From Maridesulfovibrio sp. (GTDB lineage Bacteria > Desulfobacterota > Desulfovibrionia > Desulfovibrionales > Desulfovibrionaceae), in the NCBI RefSeq assembly GCF_963677005.1, contig NZ_OY781616.1, positions 186,001-250,000 on the forward strand: DNA of 64,000 nucleotides. Reading direction: 5' to 3'. Every line of letters begins with the position of its first letter. Position 1 is the first letter of the stretch. Shown piece by piece: positions 41,867 to 53,900 of this stretch. The position numbers were made by a program, and so were the translations under genes. The notes beneath the pieces are model-generated. The model did no database searches. It saw only the letters and a list, made by a program, of their open reading frames with translations, and was not told the origin of the DNA.

Positions 41867-43060
41867 ATGGGTAAGGCTAAATTCGAACGCGGTAAGCCTC
41901 ATGTTAATATCGGTACCATCGGTCACATCGACCACGGTAAAACCACTCTGACTGCCGCCATCACCAAGATTGCCGGTCTCGCCGGTAACGGCGAATACGT
42001 TGCCTTCGACGAAATCGACAAGGCTCCTGAAGAAAAAGAACGCGGTATCACCATCGCTACCGCTCACGTAGAATACGAAACCGAAAAACGTCACTACGCA
42101 CACGTTGACTGCCCTGGTCACGCCGACTACATCAAAAACATGATCACCGGTGCTGCTCAGATGGACGGCGCAATCCTCGTTGTTGCCGCTACCGACGGTC
42201 CCATGCCTCAGACTCGTGAGCACATCCTGCTCGCTCGTCAGGTTGGTGTTCCCGGAATCGTTGTATTCCTGAACAAGTGCGACATGGTTGACGACGAAGA
42301 ACTTCTCGAACTCGTTGAAATGGAAGTTCGTGAACTTCTCTCCAACTACGAATTCCCCGGTGACGATCTTCCCGTTATCCAGGGTTCCGCCCTCAAGGCT
42401 CTCGAATGCGAAAGCGCAGACGAAGAAGCAGCAAAGCCCATCCTTGAGCTCCTGGCTGCCTGCGACTCCTACATCGAAGAACCCGAGCGCGACATCGACA
42501 AACCTTTCCTTATGCCTATCGAAGACGTATTCTCCATCTCCGGTCGCGGTACTGTTGTTACCGGTCGTGTAGAACGCGGCGTAATCAAAGTCGGTGAAGA
42601 AGTTGAAATCGTCGGTATCCGCGATACCGCCAAAACCACCTGCACCGGCGTTGAAATGTTCCGTAAGCTTCTCGACCAGGGTCAGGCTGGTGACAACGTA
42701 GGTATCCTCCTGCGCGGCACCAAGCGTGACGAAGTTGAGCGCGGACAGGTTCTCGCTGCTCCCGGTTCCATCAAACCGCACACCAAGTTCAAAGCTGAAG
42801 TATACGTTCTGTCCAAAGATGAAGGTGGACGTCACACTCCCTTCTTCTCCGGCTATCGTCCCCAGTTCTACTTCCGCACCACTGATATCACCGGTGTTGT
42901 AACTCTGGATGAAGGCGTTGAAATGGTAATGCCCGGCGATAACGCAACCTTCAACGTTGAAATGATCAACCCCATCGCCATGGATCCGGGTCTCCGCTTC
43001 GCTATCCGCGAAGGTGGACGTACCGTTGGTGCAGGAGTTGTTACTGAAATTCTGGAGTAA
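41867..43060 (+). CDS. tuf: Elongation factor Tu
   Basis: EF-Tu (397 residues) delivers aminoacyl-tRNA to the ribosome as a GTP complex. It has G1 GHIDHGKTT (19-27), switch I ERGITI, G3 DCPGHADY, G4 NKCD, and the C-terminal beta barrels; length is standard. Codon use is strongly biased, as in highly expressed genes. It follows the four tRNAs, with GGGGGA before the ATG. It is the only tuf in this window and lies at the head of the cluster, not after fusA. Confidence 0.99.
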   Translation: MGKAKFERGKPHVNIGTIGHIDHGKTTLTAAITKIAGLAGNGEYVAFDEIDKAPEEKERGITIATAHVEYETEKRHYAHVDCPGHADYIKNMITGAAQMDGAILVVAATDGPMPQTREHILLARQVGVPGIVVFLNKCDMVDDEELLELVEMEVRELLSNYEFPGDDLPVIQGSALKALECESADEEAAKPILELLAACDSYIEEPERDIDKPFLMPIEDVFSISGRGTVVTGRVERGVIKVGEEVEIVGIRDTAKTTCTGVEMFRKLLDQGQAGDNVGILLRGTKRDEVERGQVLAAPGSIKPHTKFKAEVYVLSKDEGGRHTPFFSGYRPQFYFRTTDITGVVTLDEGVEMVMPGDNATFNVEMINPIAMDPGLRFAIREGGRTVGAGVVTEILE

Positions 43061-43063
43061 GAC

Positions 43064-43213
43064 ATGCGTGTCAAAATTCAGATGCAGTGCACCGAGTGTA
43101 AGCGTCGTAACTATTCGACTATGAAGAACAAAAAGAACACTACCGGTCGTATCGAACTGAAAAAGTATTGCCCTTTCGATAAGAAGCATACTGTTCACAG
43201 AGAAACCAAGTAG
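43064..43213 (+). CDS. rpmG: 50S ribosomal protein L33
   Basis: A 49-residue protein with the L33 pattern: [38 protein letters not shown] and HRETK. One CxxC (9-12) is present, but the second pair is reduced to a single Cys (CPFD), so full zinc binding is doubtful. It begins 3 bases after the tuf stop, with GGAG inside the end of tuf. Confidence 0.95.
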   Translation: MRVKIQMQCTECKRRNYSTMKNKKNTTGRIELKKYCPFDKKHTVHRETK

Positions 43214-43228
43214 TATTCTATAAAAAGC

Positions 43229-43305
43229 AGGCCAGTAGTTCCAACGGCTAGAACGCCGGTCTCCAAAACCGGATGCTGGGGGTTCGAATCCCTCCTGGCC
43301 TGCCA
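43229..43305 (+). tRNA. tRNA-Trp (anticodon CCA)
   Basis: A 77-base cloverleaf with acceptor AGGCCAG/CTGGCCT, anticodon loop CTCCAAA, T-loop TTCGAAT and encoded CCA. It sits between rpmG and secE. Confidence 0.97.
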
Positions 43306-43325
43306 CTTCATTTATGGGAATCAAT

Positions 43326-43580
43326 ATGGCCAAGAAAAAAAATAAAGGTGCGGGAGCTCAGCAGGCCAAGGCTGAACCGAGCGGGATAAGCGGAAAAATC
43401 AAAGAGTTTTCCGAATTCCTGGAACAGTCGAAGGTCGAGATTAAGAAGGTCGTGTGGCCTACTCAGAAAGAGACCATACAGACCTGTACCGCCGTCTTGG
43501 TCCTTGTCGTAGTCATGTCGCTTTTTCTGGGTGTTGTTGACATGGGACTCAGCAAACTTGTTGAAGTCATCCTGTCTTAA
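43326..43580 (+). CDS. secE: Preprotein translocase subunit SecE
   Basis: An 84-residue protein with a Lys-rich cytoplasmic N-terminus, the conserved FLEQSKVEIKKVVWPTQKET amphipathic region, and a single TM helix (about 58-78). SecE clamps SecY in the Sec channel. It is the short, one-TM type found outside the enterobacteria. The ATG at 43326 has GGGA upstream; an earlier ATG at 43314 would start right after the tRNA. Confidence 0.95.
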   Translation: MAKKKNKGAGAQQAKAEPSGISGKIKEFSEFLEQSKVEIKKVVWPTQKETIQTCTAVLVLVVVMSLFLGVVDMGLSKLVEVILS

Positions 43581-43604
43581 TAACCCGTATTAAAGGAAGA
43601 GCCC

Positions 43605-44165
43605 ATGAGCACAGACGCTGAAAAACCTCAGGGAAGGAAGGCCCGTTGGTACATTGTTCATACCTATTCCGGGTTTGAACAGCGGGTTGAGCAGACTGTC
43701 CGTGAAATGATGCGAACCGGTCAGGACAAAGGACTGATTGAGGAAGTAGTCGTTCCTACGGAAAAAGTAGTCGAGCTGGTCAAAGGGGAGAAGAGAACAT
43801 CCACCCGGAAATTTTATCCGGGTTATGTCATGATCAAAATGGTCATGGAAGATGAATCATGGCATCTTATCCAGTCCATACCCCGCGTTACCGGATTCAT
43901 CGGTGGCAAGAACCGCCCGACTCCTATGCGCGACAGTGAGGCAGCTAAAATCCTGAGCCTGATGGAAGATCGTCAGGAACAGCCGAGACCGAAGTTCAAC
44001 TTTGACCGTGGCGATGAAGTCCGGGTCATAGACGGACCGTTCAGCGGTTTCAACGGCGTTGTTGAGGATGTCAACTACGACAAAGGCAAGCTTCGGGTGT
44101 CAGTCTCCATTTTCGGCCGCCAGACCCCGGTGGAACTTGACTTTGTTCAGGTTACCAAAGGGTAG
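43605..44165 (+). CDS. nusG: Transcription termination/antitermination factor NusG
   Basis: NusG (186 residues) binds RNA polymerase and Rho or the ribosome. It has an NGN domain beginning RWYIVHTYSGFEQRVEQ, with the FYPGYVMIKMVMEDESWHLI core, and a C-terminal KOW domain (FDRGDEVRVIDGPFSGFNGVVEDV). AAAGGAAGAG precedes the ATG. It follows secE in the standard order. Confidence 0.98.
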   Translation: MSTDAEKPQGRKARWYIVHTYSGFEQRVEQTVREMMRTGQDKGLIEEVVVPTEKVVELVKGEKRTSTRKFYPGYVMIKMVMEDESWHLIQSIPRVTGFIGGKNRPTPMRDSEAAKILSLMEDRQEQPRPKFNFDRGDEVRVIDGPFSGFNGVVEDVNYDKGKLRVSVSIFGRQTPVELDFVQVTKG

Positions 44166-44239
44166 TCCTGACCGCACTGCTGCATATTCATTTCCGACAG
44201 TGAATTTCATCACTGGAATTTTAGATAGGACATAAAGCG

Positions 44240-44665
44240 ATGGCCAAGAAAGAAATAGGCAAAATTAAGCTTCAGATCCCGGCTGGCGCAGCCAATCCGT
44301 CCCCTCCGGTCGGTCCGGCTCTCGGTCAGCACGGTGTAAATATAATGGAGTTCTGCAAAGCGTTCAACGCTAAAACGCAGGACCAGAAGGGCATGATCAT
44401 TCCGGTGGTCATTACTGTTTATCAGGACAGATCCTTCTCCTTCATTACCAAGACTCCGCCGGCTTCCACTCTTCTGCTCAAGGCTGCAAAGCTGCAGAAA
44501 GGTTCCGGCGAACCCAACAAGAACAAGGTCGGTAAAGTGACCATGGCTCAGGTGAAGGAAATCGCCGAGCTCAAGGCTCCTGACCTGACCGCTGCCGATA
44601 CTGACGCGGCCATGAAATCCATCATGGGAACGGCCCGCAGCATGGGCATTGATGTCACAGAGTAG
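44240..44665 (+). CDS. rplK: 50S ribosomal protein L11
   Basis: L11 (141 residues) is part of the GTPase-associated centre and is needed for factor binding and the stringent response. It has the [25 protein letters not shown]-terminal motif and the C-terminal RNA-binding domain with [11 protein letters not shown] and GTARSMGI. Standard length. Confidence 0.98.
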   Translation: MAKKEIGKIKLQIPAGAANPSPPVGPALGQHGVNIMEFCKAFNAKTQDQKGMIIPVVITVYQDRSFSFITKTPPASTLLLKAAKLQKGSGEPNKNKVGKVTMAQVKEIAELKAPDLTAADTDAAMKSIMGTARSMGIDVTE

Positions 44666-44681
44666 GTAAGGGGTAAAGATC

Positions 44682-45386
44682 ATGCCTAAGCACGGAAAAA
44701 ATCACAGAAAAGCAACCGAAGGTGCCGATCTTCGCGGTTTGTCCGTTGAAGATGCGGTAAAATTGGCTGTTGAAAAGGCGTTTGCCAAGTTTGACGAAAC
44801 TGTTGATGTAGCCATCAACCTCGGCGTTGACCCCAAATACTCCGATCAGATGGTTCGCGGTGCAGTAACCCTGCCCAACGGCCTCGGCAAGGAAGTAAGG
44901 GTTGCCTGTTTCGTAAGCGGTGAAAAGGAAGCGGAAGCCAAGGAAGCCGGTGCCGATTTTGTCGGTGGCGATGACCTGGTGGCCAAAGTAAAGGACGGCT
45001 GGCTTGATTTCGATAAAGCCATCGCCACTCCCGACATGATGGCCAAAGTCGGTCAGATCGGTCGTGTACTCGGACCTCGCGGTCTGATGCCGAACGCCAA
45101 GACCGGTACCGTAACTTTTGACGTGGCCGGTGCCGTTAAAGAAGTTAAAGCAGGACGTGTGGAATTCAAGGTCGACAAGGCCGGTGTTCTTCATGCTCCC
45201 ATAGGCAAGGTTTCTTTCGGAGCTGAAAAGCTTCTTGAGAACCTTAAAGCCCTGCTGGAAACAGTGAACAAACTGAAACCCACCACTGCAAAGGGTACCT
45301 ACATGAAGGCTGTGGCTGTTGCCACCACCATGGGCCCCGGTTTCAGAGTTGATCCTCTGGCAGCAAGAAAATACTCAGAGTCCTAA
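44682..45386 (+). CDS. rplA: 50S ribosomal protein L1
   Basis: L1 (234 residues) forms the mobile L1 stalk that handles the E-site tRNA, and in many bacteria it represses its own operon. Signature sequences are [20 protein letters not shown] and [18 protein letters not shown]. It lies 16 bases after rplK. Confidence 0.98.
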   Translation: MPKHGKNHRKATEGADLRGLSVEDAVKLAVEKAFAKFDETVDVAINLGVDPKYSDQMVRGAVTLPNGLGKEVRVACFVSGEKEAEAKEAGADFVGGDDLVAKVKDGWLDFDKAIATPDMMAKVGQIGRVLGPRGLMPNAKTGTVTFDVAGAVKEVKAGRVEFKVDKAGVLHAPIGKVSFGAEKLLENLKALLETVNKLKPTTAKGTYMKAVAVATTMGPGFRVDPLAARKYSES

Positions 45387-45387
45387 A

Positions 45388-45490
45388 ATATTGACGGCTG
45401 TTCGTAAGGACGGCCGTCAATATAGCAATACACGGGAAGTTCAGTCGAAGAAGGCAGGAGGGATGGTCCCTTAATATCCTGCTCAGACAA
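45388..45490 (+). promoter_or_regulatory. L10 ribosomal-protein leader (autoregulatory RNA)
   Basis: A perfect 11-bp hairpin (45388-45398 with 45413-45423) follows rplA. After it, GCAGGA (45454-45459), a GGGATGGTCCC hairpin tip and CTTAATATCCTGC with AGAC match the known L10 leader layout, by which the L10-L7/L12 complex represses rplJL. Confidence 0.7.
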
Positions 45491-45533
45491 CACTTTGACT
45501 TGCTTTCCGGGTCAAAACATTAGGAGTGTTAAG

Positions 45534-46055
45534 GTGAACAGGCAAGAAAAAGCCCAGATTATCGAGCAGCTGAAAGTTAAGGCTGAAAGGGCGAGTATTG
45601 CCATCGTTACCGATTTTAAAGGCCTTGGTGTTGAAGAGTTCACTGAACTCCGCGCCAACCTGAGAAAAGTCGGTGTCGATTGCCAGGTCGTCAAGAACAC
45701 TCTGGCCCGGTTGGCTTTCGAGGGTACCGATCACGAGATCCTCTCCGACAAATTCAAGGAAAACTGCGCAATTGTTATCGGGTATGAAGATCCGGTAGCA
45801 GCTGCAAAAGCAACAGCGGACTTCGCAAAGAACAGTAAAAAGTTCTCCATGCGTTTCGCATCCCTTGAGGGCAAATATCTTGACGAAGATGGCGTGCAGG
45901 CGCTTTCCAAGCTCCCGAGCAAGGAAGAGCTCCTCGGCAAAACTCTGGGTACAATGAACGCTGTACCCACCAACTTTGTGAGCTTGCTCGCAAACGTACC
46001 TCGCGGCCTCTTGAATGTTCTTTCCGCATTGAAAGATCAGAAGGACGCTGCATAA
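45534..46055 (+). CDS. rplJ: 50S ribosomal protein L10
   Basis: L10 (173 residues) anchors L7/L12 dimers to the ribosome. It shows [26 protein letters not shown] and [13 protein letters not shown] near the N-terminus and an Ala-rich L7/L12-binding helix at the end. The start is GTG at 45534 with TAGGAG upstream; an earlier ATG at 45495 would add 13 residues that fall in the leader RNA. Confidence 0.97.
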   Translation: MNRQEKAQIIEQLKVKAERASIAIVTDFKGLGVEEFTELRANLRKVGVDCQVVKNTLARLAFEGTDHEILSDKFKENCAIVIGYEDPVAAAKATADFAKNSKKFSMRFASLEGKYLDEDGVQALSKLPSKEELLGKTLGTMNAVPTNFVSLLANVPRGLLNVLSALKDQKDAA

Positions 46056-46100
46056 CAGCCTAGTCAAGGCAATTCAAAGTATTCCCAGGAGGAAATTTCC

Positions 46101-46490
46101 ATGGCAGATATCACCAAAGATCAGGTAGTAGATTTTATCGCCAACATGACCGTTCTTGAACTCTCCGAATTCATCAAAGAACTCGAAGAAAAATTCGGCG
46201 TATCCGCAGCCGCTCCCGTAGCTGCTGTTGCTGCTATGCCCGGCGCTGCTGCCGGCGGAGCTGCTGAAGCTGAAGAAAAGACCGAATTCGACGTTATCCT
46301 GAAAGGCGCAGGCGGCAACAAGATTGCTGTTATCAAGGCTGTTCGCGCTCTGACCGGTCTCGGCCTCAAAGAAGCCAAAGCCAAAGTTGACGAAGCTCCC
46401 GCTGCTATCAAAGAAGGCGTAGAAAAAGCAGAAGCTGAAGAAGCTCTCAAGCAGCTTCAGGAAGCCGGTGCTGACGCTGAAATGAAGTAA
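46101..46490 (+). CDS. rplL: 50S ribosomal protein L7/L12
   Basis: L7/L12 (129 residues) is the stalk protein that recruits translational GTPases. It has the N-terminal dimerisation helices ([26 protein letters not shown]), an Ala-rich hinge, and the C-terminal domain with [42 protein letters not shown] strong AGGAGG precedes the ATG. Very biased codon use. Confidence 0.98.
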   Translation: MADITKDQVVDFIANMTVLELSEFIKELEEKFGVSAAAPVAAVAAMPGAAAGGAAEAEEKTEFDVILKGAGGNKIAVIKAVRALTGLGLKEAKAKVDEAPAAIKEGVEKAEAEEALKQLQEAGADAEMK

Positions 46491-46515
46491 TTGAAGCGAA
46501 TTTACCGCTAAAGCA

Positions 46516-46557
46516 AGAGGAGCGCAAACCCCGCTAAAACGGGGTTGCGCTCTTCTC
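46516..46557 (+). terminator. rplL-rpoB attenuator/processing hairpin
   Basis: A long stem, AGAGGAGCGCAAACCCCG against CGGGGTTGCGCTCTTCT with one bulge, lies after rplL and is not followed by a clear T-run. It resembles the partial terminator/RNase III site known between rplL and rpoB. The rest of the 302-bp gap (46491-46792) is AT-rich and holds no gene. Confidence 0.65.
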
Positions 46558-46792
46558 GCTGTTAAAAAGATTGACAAAGTTGCCTGATCTATTATTTTGA
46601 GAAGATTCGGAAAAGGCGCAGCCGGATTTTACAGCTCACTCAAAATAACGACAAAAAAATTTCTTCCATAGGCAAGTTTGTTCTGCCGCCCTCTGTTTAT
46701 CTTGTACTTTTTGACTTATTTAATCTTAAGTGGTTGATGTACGTCAAATTGCTTCATTCCAACCCTAACCTTCTCACTTGATTGAGGATACG

Positions 46793-49700
46793 ATGGGTCA
46801 GCTCAGAAAAATATTTGGAAAGATCAAAGTCACATTGCCGATTCCCCACCTGCTTGAACTGCAGGTGGATTCCTTCAAGAAATTCCTTCAGGAAGGCGTT
46901 GCCCCTGCCAGCAGGGCGGACATCGGCCTTGAAGGGGTTTTCCGTTCGGTTTTTCCGATTGAAGACTTCAACAAGACTGCCAGTCTGGAATACGTAAGCT
47001 ACGATATAGGTGAGCCCAAGTACGATATGGACGAGTGTATCTCCAAGGGCCTTACCTACGAAGCGCCCATCCGTATCAAGGTTCGTCTCGTGGTTTTCGA
47101 CGTCGACGAAGAAACCGAAAGCAGGACTATCCGCGATATTAAAGAGCAGGATATCTATTTCGGGACCGTGCCGCTCATGAGCGACCAGGGAACCTTCATT
47201 ATAAATGGTACTGAACGTGTAATAGTGAACCAGCTTCAGCGTTCGCCCGGTATCATTTTCGAGCACGATTCAGGCAAGACTCATACCAGCCGCAAGGTTC
47301 TCTACAGCTGCAGAATCATTCCCATGCGCGGCTCCTGGCTCGATTTTGACTTCGACCACAAAGACATACTCTATGTACGTATCGACCGCCGCCGCAAGAT
47401 GCCTGCCACCGTGCTGCTCAAAGCCATGGGATTGTCCAAGCAGGACATCATCGATTACTTCTACGAGGTGGAAGAGTACAAGATCGATCGCCACATTGTA
47501 CGCCGCAAGGTTGTGGAGAATCAGTACCGTAAGGAAAACGCCTGGGTTGACCTCTCTCTTGAAGACGGCAAGGTCGTTATCCAGCGTGACAAGCCTGTTA
47601 CCAAGTTCGGTTGGAAAAAGCTTATCCGCGGCAATGTCGAGTACATTGAAGTTGATCCCAAGTCTCTGGTAGGGCAGTTTGCCTACAACGACATTACCGA
47701 TCCTGATACCGGCGAAGTAATTGCCGAAGCTGCCGACGAGATCACTGAAGATATCTTTGATCGCATCATGGAAGTTGGCCTCAAGGAAATCAAAGTCCTG
47801 CATACTCAGGGTGCTGATGTTTCTTCCGCGCTGCGCGATTCCATGCAGCTGGATAAGACTACTGACGTCGAATCCGCACAGATTGAAATATACAGAAGAC
47901 TGCGTCCCAGTTCTCCGCCCACGGCTGAAATTGCGGCCAACTTTTTTGAAAATCTGTTTCGCAGTTCCGACTACTACGACCTTTCGAGTGTCGGTCGGTA
48001 CAAACTGAACGCACGTCTTAACATAGAAACTCCGCTTGAACTGCGTACCCTGACCAATGAGGATATCCTCACTGCGGTCAAGGTCCTGTGCAAACTGAAA
48101 GACAGCCATGGTCCTGCCGATGATATCGACAACCTCGGCAACAGACGTGTGCGTCCGGTCGGCGAACTGGTCGAAAACCAGTACCGTATCGGGCTTGTTC
48201 GCATGGAAAGAGCCATCAAGGAGCGTATGAGTCTCCAGGAAGTGGCCACACTCATGCCGCATGACCTGATCAACCCCAAACCGGTTGCAGCTGTGCTTAA
48301 GGAATTCTTCGGAACTTCACAGCTGTCCCAGTTCATGGACCAGACCAACCCGCTTTCTGAAGTTACTCACAAGCGCAGACTTTCCGCGCTCGGACCCGGC
48401 GGCCTGACCCGTGAACGCGCAGGTTTTGAAGTACGTGACGTTCACGTCTCTCACTACGGTCGTATCTGCCCGATTGAAACTCCTGAAGGTCCGAACATCG
48501 GTCTTATCGTTTCCCTGACCACCTACGCAAAGGTAAACGATTTCGGTTTCATTGAAAGTCCTTACCGGACAATCAAGGATTCCACCATGACTGATGAAAT
48601 CCTTTACTATGATGCGACCCGCGAAGTAGGCCACGTTGTTGCACAGGCCAACGCTCCTATTGACAAGGAAGGGCAGTTCACCAACCCTCTGGTTACTTCA
48701 AGGCTTAACGGCGATGTATCCATGTGGCCTCGTGAAGACGTAACGCTCATGGACATCAGTCCTTCACAGACCGTATCGGTTTCCGCTGCGCTTATTCCGT
48801 TCCTTGAACACGATGATGCTAACCGCGCTCTCATGGGTTCAAACATGCAGCGTCAGGCTGTGCCTCTGCTCAAGACTGCTCAGCCTCTGGTTGGAACCGG
48901 AATGGAAGCCAACGTTGCTCAGGATTCCGGTAGCTGCGTGCTCGCAGAAGCCGACGGTTACATCGATTATGTCGATGCAGAGCGTCTGGTCATGCGTTAT
49001 GACGGAGATATTTATCCTAACACCGGCGGCATCAAGCACTATGAACTGCAGAAGTGGCATAAGTCCAACCAGAACTCCTGCTACGGACAGCGTCCGCGCC
49101 TGCCAATCGGAACCCGCGTAAGCAAGGGCGATGTTCTTGCTGACGGACCCGGAATCAAGGATGGCGAGCTTGCCCTCGGTAAGAACCTCCTGGTCGCTTT
49201 CATGCCCTGGTGCGGATACAACTTTGAGGACTCCATTCTCATTTCCGAACGTGTGGTCAAGGAAGATGTCTTCACCTCCGTTCATATTGAGGAGTTTGAA
49301 CTTGTTGCCCGTGACACCAAGCTCGGACCCGAAGAAGTTACCCGAGATATCCCCAACGTGAGCGAAGACATGCTTCGCAATCTTGACGAATGCGGAATCA
49401 TTCGTCTGGGCGCGCGCATCGCTCCCGATGACATACTTGTAGGTAAGATCACTCCTAAAGGTGAAACACAGCTTACCCCCGAAGAAAAGCTTCTTCGCGC
49501 CATTTTCGGCGATAAAGCCCGTGACGTGAAGAACACATCCCTCAAGGTTCCACCGGGAATCGAAGGGACCATCGTTGATGTTAAAGTTTTCAACCGGCGC
49601 TCCGGTGAAAAGGATGACCGTACCAAGGCTATCGAGGATTTCGAGCTTGCCAAGCATGACATGAAGGAAAGCAAGCACATCGAGTCCCTGACCACCAAGG

Positions 49701-50893
49701 TTCGTGCAAAGGTAGCAGTTGTTGCCGTCAACAAGCAGATTTCCCAGACCCTTATGGGCCGTAGGAAGGGCGAGGTGCTTGCTGAAGCCGGTCATATCCT
49801 TACTGAAGAAATGCTGAACGAAGTTCCGCTTAAGAAACTTGCCGGACTTTTTACCGACAAGGATACCAACGAGGCTGTAAAACAGCTTCTCGCGGAATAT
49901 GACAAGCAGTTGCGCGTGATCAAAGCCATCTACGATGTCAAACGCGAAAAAGTAACCGAGGGTGACGACCTTCCCCCCGGAGTCATCAAGATGGTCAAGG
50001 TTTACATTGCTGTTAAGCGTAAACTTTCCGTCGGTGACAAGATGGCCGGTCGTCACGGTAACAAGGGTGTTGTATCCTGCATCCTCCCGGAACAGGATAT
50101 GCCGTTCTTTGCAGACGGTACCCCCATGGACATCGTTCTCAACCCCCTGGGTGTTCCTTCTCGTATGAACATCGGGCAGATCATGGAAACCCATTTGGGA
50201 TGGGCCGCTCTCGCTCTGGGACAGAAGTTTGCGAAAATGCTTGATACCGGCGAAGCTCTCGGAGTTATTCGTCAGGAAATCAAGGATATATTCGAGACCG
50301 AAGATGTGATTGATCTCGTGGATTCGTTGGATGACGAGGATTTCAGGCGTGCAGTAAGCAAGGCCAGAGAAGGTATCGTCACCAAAACACCGGTCTTTGA
50401 CGGCGCAACGGAAAAAGAAATCTGGGATCTTGTCGCAAAAACCGGAATTGCCGACGACGGTAAAGTTACCCTTTACGACGGACGTACCGGAGATCCTTTC
50501 TACAACAGGGTAACGGTTGGGGTCATGTACATCCTCAAACTGCACCACCTTGTTGACGAAAAGATTCACGCCCGTTCCACCGGACCTTACTCGCTGGTTA
50601 CCCAGCAGCCTCTCGGCGGTAAGGCACAGTTCGGCGGTCAGCGTCTGGGTGAGATGGAAGTATGGGCTCTTGAAGCATACGGCGCAGCCTATCTGCTTCA
50701 GGAATTCCTCACCGTCAAATCCGATGACGTTACCGGACGTGTCAAGATGTATGAAAAGATCGTCAAGGGAGACAACTTCCTTGAATCCGGTCTGCCTGAA
50801 TCGTTCAACGTTCTGGTCAAGGAGCTTATGTCTCTTGGCCTTGATGTTAACCTGCTTCAGGATGACGAAGAAGAACCTGCCGAAAATAAATAA
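46793..50893 (+). CDS. rpoB: RNA polymerase subunit beta
   Basis: RpoB (1366 residues), the beta subunit of core RNA polymerase. The rifampicin region reads [31 protein letters not shown], with the wild-type Asp, His and Ser positions of a sensitive enzyme. The catalytic-centre segments [27 protein letters not shown] and [27 protein letters not shown] are intact. The ATG at 46793 has TGAGGA upstream; a TTG 15 bases earlier is less likely. Confidence 0.99.
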   Translation: MGQLRKIFGKIKVTLPIPHLLELQVDSFKKFLQEGVAPASRADIGLEGVFRSVFPIEDFNKTASLEYVSYDIGEPKYDMDECISKGLTYEAPIRIKVRLVVFDVDEETESRTIRDIKEQDIYFGTVPLMSDQGTFIINGTERVIVNQLQRSPGIIFEHDSGKTHTSRKVLYSCRIIPMRGSWLDFDFDHKDILYVRIDRRRKMPATVLLKAMGLSKQDIIDYFYEVEEYKIDRHIVRRKVVENQYRKENAWVDLSLEDGKVVIQRDKPVTKFGWKKLIRGNVEYIEVDPKSLVGQFAYNDITDPDTGEVIAEAADEITEDIFDRIMEVGLKEIKVLHTQGADVSSALRDSMQLDKTTDVESAQIEIYRRLRPSSPPTAEIAANFFENLFRSSDYYDLSSVGRYKLNARLNIETPLELRTLTNEDILTAVKVLCKLKDSHGPADDIDNLGNRRVRPVGELVENQYRIGLVRMERAIKERMSLQEVATLMPHDLINPKPVAAVLKEFFGTSQLSQFMDQTNPLSEVTHKRRLSALGPGGLTRERAGFEVRDVHVSHYGRICPIETPEGPNIGLIVSLTTYAKVNDFGFIESPYRTIKDSTMTDEILYYDATREVGHVVAQANAPIDKEGQFTNPLVTSRLNGDVSMWPREDVTLMDISPSQTVSVSAALIPFLEHDDANRALMGSNMQRQAVPLLKTAQPLVGTGMEANVAQDSGSCVLAEADGYIDYVDAERLVMRYDGDIYPNTGGIKHYELQKWHKSNQNSCYGQRPRLPIGTRVSKGDVLADGPGIKDGELALGKNLLVAFMPWCGYNFEDSILISERVVKEDVFTSVHIEEFELVARDTKLGPEEVTRDIPNVSEDMLRNLDECGIIRLGARIAPDDILVGKITPKGETQLTPEEKLLRAIFGDKARDVKNTSLKVPPGIEGTIVDVKVFNRRSGEKDDRTKAIEDFELAKHDMKESKHIESLTTKVRAKVAVVAVNKQISQTLMGRRKGEVLAEAGHILTEEMLNEVPLKKLAGLFTDKDTNEAVKQLLAEYDKQLRVIKAIYDVKREKVTEGDDLPPGVIKMVKVYIAVKRKLSVGDKMAGRHGNKGVVSCILPEQDMPFFADGTPMDIVLNPLGVPSRMNIGQIMETHLGWAALALGQKFAKMLDTGEALGVIRQEIKDIFETEDVIDLVDSLDDEDFRRAVSKAREGIVTKTPVFDGATEKEIWDLVAKTGIADDGKVTLYDGRTGDPFYNRVTVGVMYILKLHHLVDEKIHARSTGPYSLVTQQPLGGKAQFGGQRLGEMEVWALEAYGAAYLLQEFLTVKSDDVTGRVKMYEKIVKGDNFLESGLPESFNVLVKELMSLGLDVNLLQDDEEEPAENK

Positions 50894-50956
50894 TGAACGC
50901 GGGGCCGAGTACGGCCCCGCGACTAGATAAACCTTTTCATGTAAGGGGTATATTTA

Positions 50957-53900
50957 ATGAGTCTGGACGAACTGTTCACTATGCGTAGAACATCCGGCGC
51001 AGGCCTTGCCGGACGCGGCCTCAAAGGAATTCAGATTTCCATTGCTTCTCCCGAGAAGATCAGGGAATGGTCCTACGGGGAAGTAAAGAAGCCCGAGACC
51101 ATCAACTACAGGACTTTCAAGCCGGAAAGGGACGGACTTTTCTGTGCCAAGATTTTCGGACCTGTAAAAGACTATGAGTGTAACTGCGGTAAATACAAAC
51201 GCATGAAACACCGCGGTATCGTCTGCGAAAAATGCGGAGTTGAAGTCATCGCATCCAAGGTCAGACGTGAACGCATGGGCCACATCGAGCTCGCTGCTCC
51301 GGTGGCTCATATCTGGTTTTTGAAAACTCTTCCGTCCAAGATCGGTACACTGCTTGATATTACCATGGCCGACCTTGAAAAGGTACTGTATTTCGATTCA
51401 TACATCGTGCTTAATCCCGGAGATACCCCCCTCAAGCAGTACCAGATTCTTTCCGAAGATCAGTATTTTCAGGTAATTGATCACTATGGCGAAGAAGCCA
51501 TCGAAGTGGGTATGGGTGCTGAAACCATCAAGACCCTGCTGGCCAAGATCGATATGCCCACCCTCAGACACGAACTGCGTGAGGAATCTCTGACCACCAG
51601 AAGTCAGACCAAGAAGAAAAAGCTGACCAAGCGTCTCAAGATCGTTGAGGCTTTTCTTGAATCCGGCAACGATTGTCAGTGGATGATCATGGACGTTATT
51701 CCGGTTATTCCGCCTGAGCTTCGTCCGCTTGTTCCTCTTGACGGCGGACGCTTCGCAACTTCCGACCTGAACGATCTTTATCGTCGCGTCATTAACAGGA
51801 ACAACCGACTCAAACGCCTGATCGAACTCGGCGCTCCCGATATTATCATCCGCAACGAAAAGAGGATGCTTCAGGAATCCGTGGATGCGCTCTTCGACAA
51901 CGGACGTCGCGGCCGTGCCATCACCGGTACCAACGGGCGCCCGTTGAAGTCCCTTTCCGATATGATCAAGGGTAAGCAGGGCCGTTTCCGTCAGAACCTG
52001 CTCGGTAAACGTGTCGACTATTCCGGTCGTTCCGTTATTGTTGTCGGTCCCAAGCTCAAGCTGCATCAGTGCGGACTTCCGAAAAAGATGGCTCTTGAAC
52101 TGTTCAAGCCGTTTATCTATTCGGAACTGGAACGCAGGGAAATTGCCACAACCATCAAGAGTGCCAAGAAAATGGTCGAGCGCGAAGATCTGGTCGTCTG
52201 GGATATCCTTGATGATGTTGTTCGCGAATACCCGATCATGCTCAACCGTGCTCCGACTCTGCACAGACTCGGTATCCAGTCTTTTGAGCCGACTCTCGTA
52301 GAGGGCAAGGCAATTCAGTTGCATCCTCTGGTATGTTCCGCCTACAACGCCGACTTTGACGGTGACCAGATGGCGGTTCACGTTCCTCTTTCCGTTGAGG
52401 CTCAGATCGAATGCCGTGTCTTGATGATGTCTTCCAACAACATCCTGTCACCTGCAAACGGACAGCCGATCATCAACCCTTCACAGGATATCGTCCTCGG
52501 TCTTTACTATCTGACCGTTGAACGTTCTTTCTCCAAGGGCGAGGGCATGGTCTTCACTGCTCCCTGGGAAGTTATCGCTGCTCAGGATGCCGGTGTTGTC
52601 AGCATGCATGCACGCATCAAGGTGCGTATGGAAGGCAAACTTGTCGAGACCACTCCCGGCCGTATTCTCGTTGGCGAACTTCTGCCCGACACAATGGGTT
52701 TTGAATACGCAAACGTGGTCATGACCAAGAAGAATATTGCCAAACTCGTATCCAGCGCCTACCGGACTTCCGGCAGCAAGGCCACGGTCATTCTTTGTGA
52801 CCGCCTCAAGGATCTCGGTTACGAGCATGCCACAAGGGCGGCTGTAACTATCGGCGTAAAAGACCTGACCATTCCGGCCAAAAAGGCAAAGCTTCTTGAA
52901 GACGCCTATACCGAAGTTGAAGACATTGAAGCACAGTACCGTGAAGGTATCATTACCCGTACTGAAAAATACAACAAGGTCGTCGACGTATGGACCAAGG
53001 TTACCAATGACGTTTCTTCCGAAATGACTCTTGAGATGTCAACGGATGTCATGGTTGATCCAAAAACCGGTAAGTCCGTGACCAACTCAAGTTTCAACCC
53101 GGTTTTCATGATGGCTCACTCAGGTGCTCGTGGTAACCAGGACCAGATGAGGCAGCTTGCCGGTATGCGTGGTCTGATGGCCAAACCTTCCGGTGAAATC
53201 ATCGAAACTCCGATTACCTCTTCATTCCGCGAGGGGCTTTCGGTTCTGCAGTACTTCATTTCTACTCACGGTGCTCGTAAAGGTCTGGCGGATACCGCAC
53301 TTAAGACCGCAAACTCCGGTTACCTGACCCGCCGTCTTGTTGACGTTGTTCAGGATGTTACCGTTGCCGAGCACGACTGCAGAACTGTTGACGGACTTGA
53401 ACTCACCCACTACATCAAGGGCGGCGAGATCAAGGAAAGACTGTCTGAAAAGGTTCTGGGTCGTGTGACCATCCATGACGTTGTCAAAGAAGATACCGGT
53501 GAAATTCTCATCCCTGCCGACACCCTGATAGATGAAAGGGGTGCCAAGCTGATCGATGAAAACGGTATCAATTCAATGACTGTCCGTTCCCCGCTTACCT
53601 GTCGCTCCAAGCACGGCGTCTGCGCCATGTGTTACGGACGTGACCTTGCTCGCGGACATCTTGTCAATGTAGGGGAAACAGTTGGTATCATCGCCGCACA
53701 GTCGATCGGTGAACCGGGAACACAGCTTACCATGCGTACCTTCCATATCGGTGGTACGGCGAGCCGTGAAATTCAGCAATCATCTTTTGAAGCTCAGCAT
53801 AACGGTTCGGTCGTTTTGAACCGTATGCGTTCAGTCCGCAACTCCGAAGGCCACCAGATGGTTCTGGGTAAGAGCTGCCAGATCGGTATTGTGGACGAGC

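Noticed and set aside
41852..43333. 493-residue open frame opposite tuf
   Set aside because: It arises from the strong codon bias of tuf on the other strand, has no ribosome site or recognisable domain, and overlaps a confident gene fully.
48839..50569. 576-residue open frame opposite rpoB
   Set aside because: Same cause: antisense of a highly biased gene, with no supporting start site or motif.
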